Shown piece after piece: positions 62,801 through 64,000 of a stretch of 64,000 bases of DNA. Every line of letters starts with the position of its first letter. Positions within the stretch are counted from its first letter, which is position 1. The translations under genes were made by a program, and so were the position numbers. The DNA lies in the NCBI GenBank assembly GCA_963677165.2, contig CAXXSX010000002.1, positions 2,418,001 through 2,482,000 of the forward strand, given 5' to 3'. Source of the stretch: JAFGXT01 sp963677165. Lineage in GTDB: Bacteria > Verrucomicrobiota > Lentisphaeria > Victivallales > SZUA-371. A model generated the notes under the pieces. That model was given only the letters and a program-made list of their open reading frames with translations. It did no database searches and was not told the origin of the DNA.

Positions 62801-63664
62801 ATGGATTCCATCAGACAACAGTTTATCGAGATTATTGAAACTGCAATTGCCGAAGTAAAACTGAGAGAAATTATCTTTCCAAAATCTCATCCGCTTCCTA
62901 ACGAGAACGCTTATGCGCATCCTTGTCCGCGTCTAATTTTTTTATTAAGCGGTAATTTCTGGATGAAAGCAGCAATTGGTGGTGAGATTACTGAACAGAT
63001 ATATAAGCCGGGACAATGCATTTTCTCCGCTCCATACTGTTGGACTCAAAATCTGTTCCGGCTAAAATATTCATATTTTTCTGTAGTTTTCTTTCCCAAT
63101 TATATCCGAATGTTAATGCTTGACAGCGAATTGAATTCACAGGTGCCAATGATAACTTACCATACTCACTCTGCAATTAATTCAAAAGGAAGATATTTGA
63201 TTAATGCATTATGTGAATCAGCTGCTGGTGCCGCCAATAAACTTGCTGATAAACAGGCTGTGCTTATTCTAAGAGCTCTTCTTCTGGAAGTGGTTATGCA
63301 TATAAAAAGCAGTCCGGCAGCCACTTTGGAAAGTAAATCCTTGCATGTATTCAGGAAAATAACCGATTATATAATCGAAAATAGTTATAACGCTGAATTT
63401 TCCCGACAACATATTTGTCGGGAGTTTTGCCTTTCAACTGGACACATAAGCCGCCTGTTCAAACAATTCAGTCATGAAAGTTATTCCCAATTCCTAGTGC
63501 GCATTAGACTTGAGAAATCCCTTCATTTTCTAACCTGTTCAAACTTGACGATAAGTGAAATTGCAGATAAATGTGGGTATTGCAATGTCAGTTATTTTAT
63601 AAAGGCATTTAAGCAATGTTATAATATTTCACCGGGAAGATTTCGGAGCAAAAGCAGTTTCTGA
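62801..63664 (+). CDS. AraC-family transcription regulator
   Basis: 287 residues. The C-terminal 100 residues have two helix-turn-helix motifs (FSRQHICREFCLSTGHISRLFKQF and LTISEIADKCGYCNVSYFIKAF) ending in the family P-x-x-[FY]-R (SPGRFR). Residues 1-170 are a cupin-like sensor domain (PGQCIFSAPYCWTQNLF). It is divergent from the pseudopilin and hydrolase genes, so it is the likely activator of module 3 in response to a sugar. Confidence 0.92.
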   Translation: MDSIRQQFIEIIETAIAEVKLREIIFPKSHPLPNENAYAHPCPRLIFLLSGNFWMKAAIGGEITEQIYKPGQCIFSAPYCWTQNLFRLKYSYFSVVFFPNYIRMLMLDSELNSQVPMITYHTHSAINSKGRYLINALCESAAGAANKLADKQAVLILRALLLEVVMHIKSSPAATLESKSLHVFRKITDYIIENSYNAEFSRQHICREFCLSTGHISRLFKQFSHESYSQFLVRIRLEKSLHFLTCSNLTISEIADKCGYCNVSYFIKAFKQCYNISPGRFRSKSSF

Positions 63665-63701
63665 AATAACAAAAAGATCTCTGATCTCCTGCTCTTGTAT
63701 T

Positions 63702-63834
63702 CAAAAGAGTCTTGCGAAATGCGCGAATTTTGGTAGGACGTGCCGTCTCCCGGGATTTTGTGCTCTAATACAAAATAGCTGACGGTTACGGGAACCGTCA
63801 CTACCCGGGAAAATGCATTTCGCACGAGTCTTTG
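63702..63834. repeat. Imperfect inverted-repeat element
   Basis: Flanks CAAAAGAGTCTTGCGAAATG and CATTTCGCACGAGTCTTTG are imperfect inverted copies, with a GGTAG/CTACC pair further in and a perfect internal stem GACGGTT/AACCGTC (63781-63799). It sits between the AraC gene and the end of the next gene, and has no coding frame. The GGTAGG end links it loosely to the elements at 11381 and 47333. Confidence 0.6.
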
Positions 63835-63861
63835 TAATTCAAATGTGGAAGGATATTACAT

Positions 63862-64000
63862 TCACTTCTTTTCGGAACTTCTGTCCTGATTACAAATCCA
63901 ATTATAATTATCTTGAATAGAACGAAGTGTAAATTCAGGATTCGGAGGACTAAGCACTTCATAAGTAATCAAACCGCAAAAACCGTTGTTTTGTAACTCG
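63862..64000 (-). CDS. C-terminal end of a probable sugar isomerase-like protein
   Basis: A minus-strand frame enters from the right window edge and ends in TGA at 63862-63864, giving about 45 visible residues. ELQNNGFCGLITYEVLS resembles the last strand and helix of xylose-isomerase-like TIM-barrel proteins (sugar phosphate isomerase/epimerase group), and the NYNWICNQ helix follows. Too little is visible for certainty. It may belong to glycan module 3 or start a new one. Confidence 0.45.
   Translation of the reverse strand, partial: ELQNNGFCGLITYEVLSPPNPEFTLRSIQDNYNWICNQDRSSEKK

Overview
The window looks like chromosomal DNA from a free-living or host-associated member of the PVC group, most probably Lentisphaerota (Victivallales/Lentisphaerales type). 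This is inferred, not proven. The reasons are several single pseudopilin-like proteins with an FTLIELL start and a C-terminal H-X9-DG motif, large secreted glycan-active proteins (two DUF4838, two GH130, GH71/99-like and clan GH-A enzymes), and GntR regulators fused to sugar-binding-type sensor domains. No rRNA, tRNA, CRISPR or complete insertion sequence was found.

Layout. 1-1893 (+): the end of an unidentified gene and a GH130-like glycosidase/phosphorylase. 2167-5480 (+): a degenerate M48-type lipoprotein with two zinc ribbons, and a membrane protein. 5509-11215 (-): glycan module 1, with a GntR sensor-regulator, a LamG protein, a GH71/99-like enzyme and a pseudopilin. 11381-12070: a palindromic repeat and an Rrf2 regulator with three cysteines. 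12180-28519 (+): a long chemosensory locus behind a perfect consensus promoter: cheW, mcp, cheA, cheR, a PAS hybrid kinase, cheD, an HDOD gene, cheB, a PhnD-like-sensor hybrid kinase and two response regulators. No flagellar gene is visible. 28526-31386 (-): a YdjC-type deacetylase and a lipase-like lipoprotein. 31632-32207 (+): rubrerythrin.

32336-37707 (-): a tight group of a TolC-like protein, gltX, def, a membrane protein and a bacterial CDC123/D123-family ATP-grasp protein. 38129-46906 (-): glycan module 2, with a GntR regulator under a 31-bp palindrome, a pseudopilin, two DUF4838 paralogues, GH130 and a HAD phosphatase. 47043-47846: a small BamE/SmpA-like gene that appears split by a tandem 154-bp repeat. 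47895-52738 (-): FG-GAP protein, unknown secreted protein and HtrA-like protease. 52987-54111 (-): paired YeeE/YedE sulfur transporters. 54374-58313 (-): an AT-rich accessory stretch with a GT-B-like protein, a small membrane protein, a DUF3800 relic, a degenerate pseudopilin and a pentapeptide-repeat membrane protein. 58740-59401 (+): a possible small RNA or attenuated leader and an unknown gene. 59532-63664: glycan module 3, with an AraC regulator divergent from a pseudopilin and a clan GH-A hydrolase. The last bases hold the end of a probable sugar isomerase-like gene.

The main recurring theme is a three-part module seen three times: its own transcription regulator with a nearby palindrome, one pseudopilin-like protein, and one or more secreted glycan-active proteins. 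This suggests a family of substrate-specific glycan-use loci in which a pseudopilin is a standard part. The second theme is a complete adaptation-type chemosensory pathway embedded with hybrid kinases and lacking any motility gene in view.
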